Part shown: piece by piece, positions 5,621 to 6,612 of the stretch
Position numbering within the stretch: the first letter of the stretch is position 1
How the letters are laid out: every line of letters begins with the position of its first letter
Assembly (NCBI GenBank): GCA_016184235.1
Contig: JACPDC010000292.1
Span: 1 to 6,612 of the forward strand
DNA length: 6,612 nucleotides
Direction of reading: 5' to 3'
Source of the DNA: Deltaproteobacteria bacterium
GTDB taxonomy: Bacteria > Desulfobacterota > Binatia > UBA9968
The notes under the pieces: model-generated
What the model saw: only the letters and a program-made list of their open reading frames with translations
The model's database searches: none
What the model was told of the DNA's origin: nothing
Position numbers and translations under genes: made by a program

Positions 5621-6178
5621 TCAATACTTTACGCCCGGCACCGGATTGGCCACCGCCTCCTCGAGATTCTTGGCCCGGCTCCACTGCTCCGGCGGCCGGC
5701 TTTTCCCTTCCCACCCGATCTGATCCATGGAGGCATAAAGCTCGATGTTAAAACCGTCGGGGTCGACGAATTCCACCCCCGGGTTGCATCCGGGGCCGCG
5801 CCGTCCCTCGTAGATGATTTTGACGCCCCTGGCGCGGAGAAAGTCCCGAATCTTGAACAGCTCCGACACGCTGGCGACCTCCAGCGCGCAGTGATGAAAA
5901 CCGGTATCACCCTCTTTGGGCAGCTCGGCGCGGCTCTTCGCCGGCACCAGGGCGATGGTGTGGTGGTCGGATCCGTAGCGCAGAAAGACCATGCCGTGCT
6001 CGTTGCGGTCGGAGACCTGGAAGCCCATGATCTCCGTCCAGAACTCCGTGGTCCGCTCGACGTCGCTGACGGTGAAGACGACGTGTCCCAGCTTCTTCAC
6101 CTTGACCGGAGTGGTTTCCTCGGCGGCTGCCGCCGCCTGCCGGCGGCGTTCTTCCGTTACCGTTTGTCCCTCTAACAT
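5621..6178 (-). CDS. VOC-family enzyme (glyoxalase/extradiol dioxygenase fold)
   Basis: Predicted cytoplasmic metalloenzyme of the vicinal oxygen chelate superfamily. Two beta-alpha-beta-beta-beta modules are visible: LGHVVFTVSDVERTTEFWTEI (30-50, opened here by LGH) and GFHHCALEVASVSELFKIRDF (93-113). The likely metal ligands are His32, His96 (in HHCALEV) and Glu146 (in NIELYA), as in extradiol dioxygenases and glyoxalase I; DPDGFNIELYA near 139-149 is a typical family ending. It is 185 residues, with a polar Ala-rich N-terminal extension (residues ~1-27) and a C-terminal tail of about 35 residues beyond the fold. The ATG at 6178 is set by AGGAGG five bases upstream, the best ribosome binding site of the operon. 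It is the first gene, seven bases before the ATPase gene, suggesting that it acts on the imported compound or a product of it. The exact reaction (ring cleavage, isomerase, lyase, or binding only) cannot be told. A GC-rich 7-bp hairpin (6131-6148) lies within codons 11-16. Confidence 0.9.
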   Translation of the reverse strand: MLEGQTVTEERRRQAAAAAEETTPVKVKKLGHVVFTVSDVERTTEFWTEIMGFQVSDRNEHGMVFLRYGSDHHTIALVPAKSRAELPKEGDTGFHHCALEVASVSELFKIRDFLRARGVKIIYEGRRGPGCNPGVEFVDPDGFNIELYASMDQIGWEGKSRPPEQWSRAKNLEEAVANPVPGVKY

Positions 6179-6232
6179 ATCTCCCTCCTGGTATGGGGTT
6201 AGCCTTGAAGAAATATCCCGAAGCAGGGGCAG

Positions 6233-6261
6233 ATTCTCGTTGATGTAGGGAAGCTTGTCAA
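6233..6261 (-). promoter_or_regulatory. Probable promoter of the VOC-transport operon
   Basis: On the minus strand a perfect -35 box TTGACA (6261-6256) is followed after exactly 17 bases by GAGAAT (6238-6233), which keeps four of six -10 positions including the final AAT. Transcription would start near 6226 and give a leader of about 47 bases before the ATG at 6178. No second promoter is apparent between the four genes, so this one should serve the whole operon. Confidence 0.55.
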
Positions 6262-6311
6262 GAACAACCCGCCAGGCGCCACATGCTTCGCTACCCGAGG
6301 ACTCTCAACGA

Positions 6312-6349
6312 TTATGGGTCTTGACAACTTATGGGAAAATGGGTAAATT
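6312..6349 (+). promoter_or_regulatory. Probable promoter of the AbrB-like gene, with flanking direct repeats
   Basis: TTGACA (6321-6326) and TAAATT (6344-6349) are 17 bases apart; the -35 box is perfect and the -10 box matches at four of six positions. The heptamer TTATGGG occurs at 6312-6318 and again at 6329-6335, on both sides of the -35 box, with a third partial copy ATGGG at 6339-6343. Such repeats overlapping a promoter are suitable for a repressor, possibly the gene's own product. Confidence 0.5.
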
Positions 6350-6355
6350 CCACAT

Positions 6356-6375
6356 TGTCCGTCAAAGAACGGACG
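6356..6375. promoter_or_regulatory. Inverted repeat over the predicted transcription start
   Basis: GTCCGT (6357-6362) and ACGGAC (6369-6374) are exact reverse complements around the loop CAAAGA, with a possible T-G pair outside. It lies about seven bases after the -10 box, so it would span the start of the transcript of the AbrB-like gene. It could be an operator or a 5' hairpin in the mRNA. The first 40 or so bases between it and the start codon at 6412 show nothing else except the ribosome binding site. Confidence 0.4.
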
Positions 6376-6411
6376 TTAACCCTTGGAATCGCACGGTAGG
6401 GAGGTAAAGCC

Positions 6412-6612
6412 ATGGCAGGAACAGTTCCGCTATTAGACGAAAAGTTTGAGCGCGTAGGAGAGGGCGTCATAGACAGCCGGAAGCGCATTTTGCTCACGAA
6501 GGCCGTAGAGACCCTGCGGGACGTTCTCGGCGAGGAACCGGAGGAAACCCATTTCGTTATAGCATGCAACAAGGCGGGGCAGATCCTTCTCTCCCCCGCA
6601 GTGGCCGTTCCC
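6412..6612 (+). CDS. AbrB/MazE/SpoVT-like DNA-binding protein, N-terminal part (runs off the window)
   Basis: ATG at 6412 follows GGGAGG (6399-6404) with a 7-base spacer, and the frame stays open for 67 codons to the last base. The product, starting MAGTVPLLDEKFERVGEGV, contains the pattern of a swapped-hairpin AbrB domain at about residues 14-62: VIDSRKRILLTKAVETLRD (19-37), then a LGEEPEE turn (39-45), HFVIACNKAGQILLSPAVAVP (47-67, with the NKAGQILL strand typical of the family). Such proteins are transition-state regulators or the antitoxin part of toxin-antitoxin pairs, and often repress their own promoter. It is divergent from the transport operon and 233 bases from it. The C-terminal half and any partner gene lie outside the window, so antitoxin status cannot be judged. 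Family assignment is by pattern recognition and the similarity is moderate. Confidence 0.6.
   Translation, partial: MAGTVPLLDEKFERVGEGVIDSRKRILLTKAVETLRDVLGEEPEETHFVIACNKAGQILLSPAVAVP

Noticed and set aside
1608..6178. Long open frames opposite or out of phase to the transport genes, e.g. 2762-4507 (+, 581 codons), 2298-3455 (-), 4795-5751 (+) and 5396-6175 (+)
   Set aside because: They lie on top of four clearly recognisable conserved genes, consist of His/Arg/Gln/Gly-rich or otherwise unnatural sequence, and are the usual by-product of G/C-rich codons.
6312..6572. Minus-strand open frame of 86 codons opposite the AbrB-like gene
   Set aside because: Ser/Arg-rich antisense of a gene with a good ribosome binding site and recognisable fold; it also crosses the predicted promoter.
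1..6612. CRISPR array, rRNA, tRNA or complete insertion sequence
   Set aside because: No regularly spaced repeats, no tRNA-like cloverleaf, no conserved rRNA segments and no transposase gene were seen on either strand.

Overview
The window is a mosaic of three stretches that differ in base composition and gene style, and it looks like metagenome-derived DNA. The first ~590 bases are very AT-rich, with short hairpins and a RhuM-family gene of the kind common in Patescibacteria/CPR and other low-GC genomes. Bases ~590 to ~1340 are of intermediate composition. From ~1600 to the end the DNA is clearly GC-rich, with a well-packed catabolic/transport operon typical of soil or sediment Proteobacteria-like or related lineages. 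I cannot name the organism. The left edge may belong to a different genome (assembly chimera) or be a real insertion junction.

Layout. 1-201: two hairpins, one terminator-like, before the first gene. 202-~588 (+): 5' part of a RhuM-family gene, cut after about residue 129; the open frame runs on into foreign sequence to 615. ~583-1134 (-): N-terminal part of an unrecognised, probably helical protein, cut at the same place, so two truncated genes meet tail to tail. 1135-1426: non-coding, with an 8-bp-stem GGGTCC/GGACCC hairpin and, further on, a promoter-like pair and a hairpin just before a strong ribosome binding site. 1427-1534 (+): a 35-residue, very basic small protein. 1613-6178 (-): a four-gene operon, read right to left: VOC-family (glyoxalase/extradiol-dioxygenase fold) enzyme, ABC ATPase, periplasmic solute-binding protein, and a double-length FbpB-type permease, with gaps of 7, 2 and 12 bases. 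6179-6411: divergent promoter region, both -35 boxes being TTGACA with 17-bp spacers. 6412-6612 (+): start of an AbrB/MazE/SpoVT-like small DNA-binding protein that runs off the window.

How the genes work together. The three transport genes form a complete importer: binding protein outside the inner membrane, a fused two-domain permease, and an ATPase with a TOBE-type C-terminal domain. The family is usually named after ferric-iron, phosphonate or polyamine uptake. Here the binding protein lacks the adjacent tyrosines used by FbpA to hold ferric iron, and the operon opens with a VOC enzyme, so a small organic anion (possibly aromatic or metal-complexed) is a better guess than free Fe(III). 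This is inference. The AbrB-like gene is transcribed away from the operon and probably heads a separate, possibly toxin-antitoxin, unit.

I see no clearly new system. The items most worth checking are the abrupt gene-gene junction near 585, the small basic protein with its hairpin leader, the binding-protein ligand question, and the operator-like repeats in the divergent promoter region.
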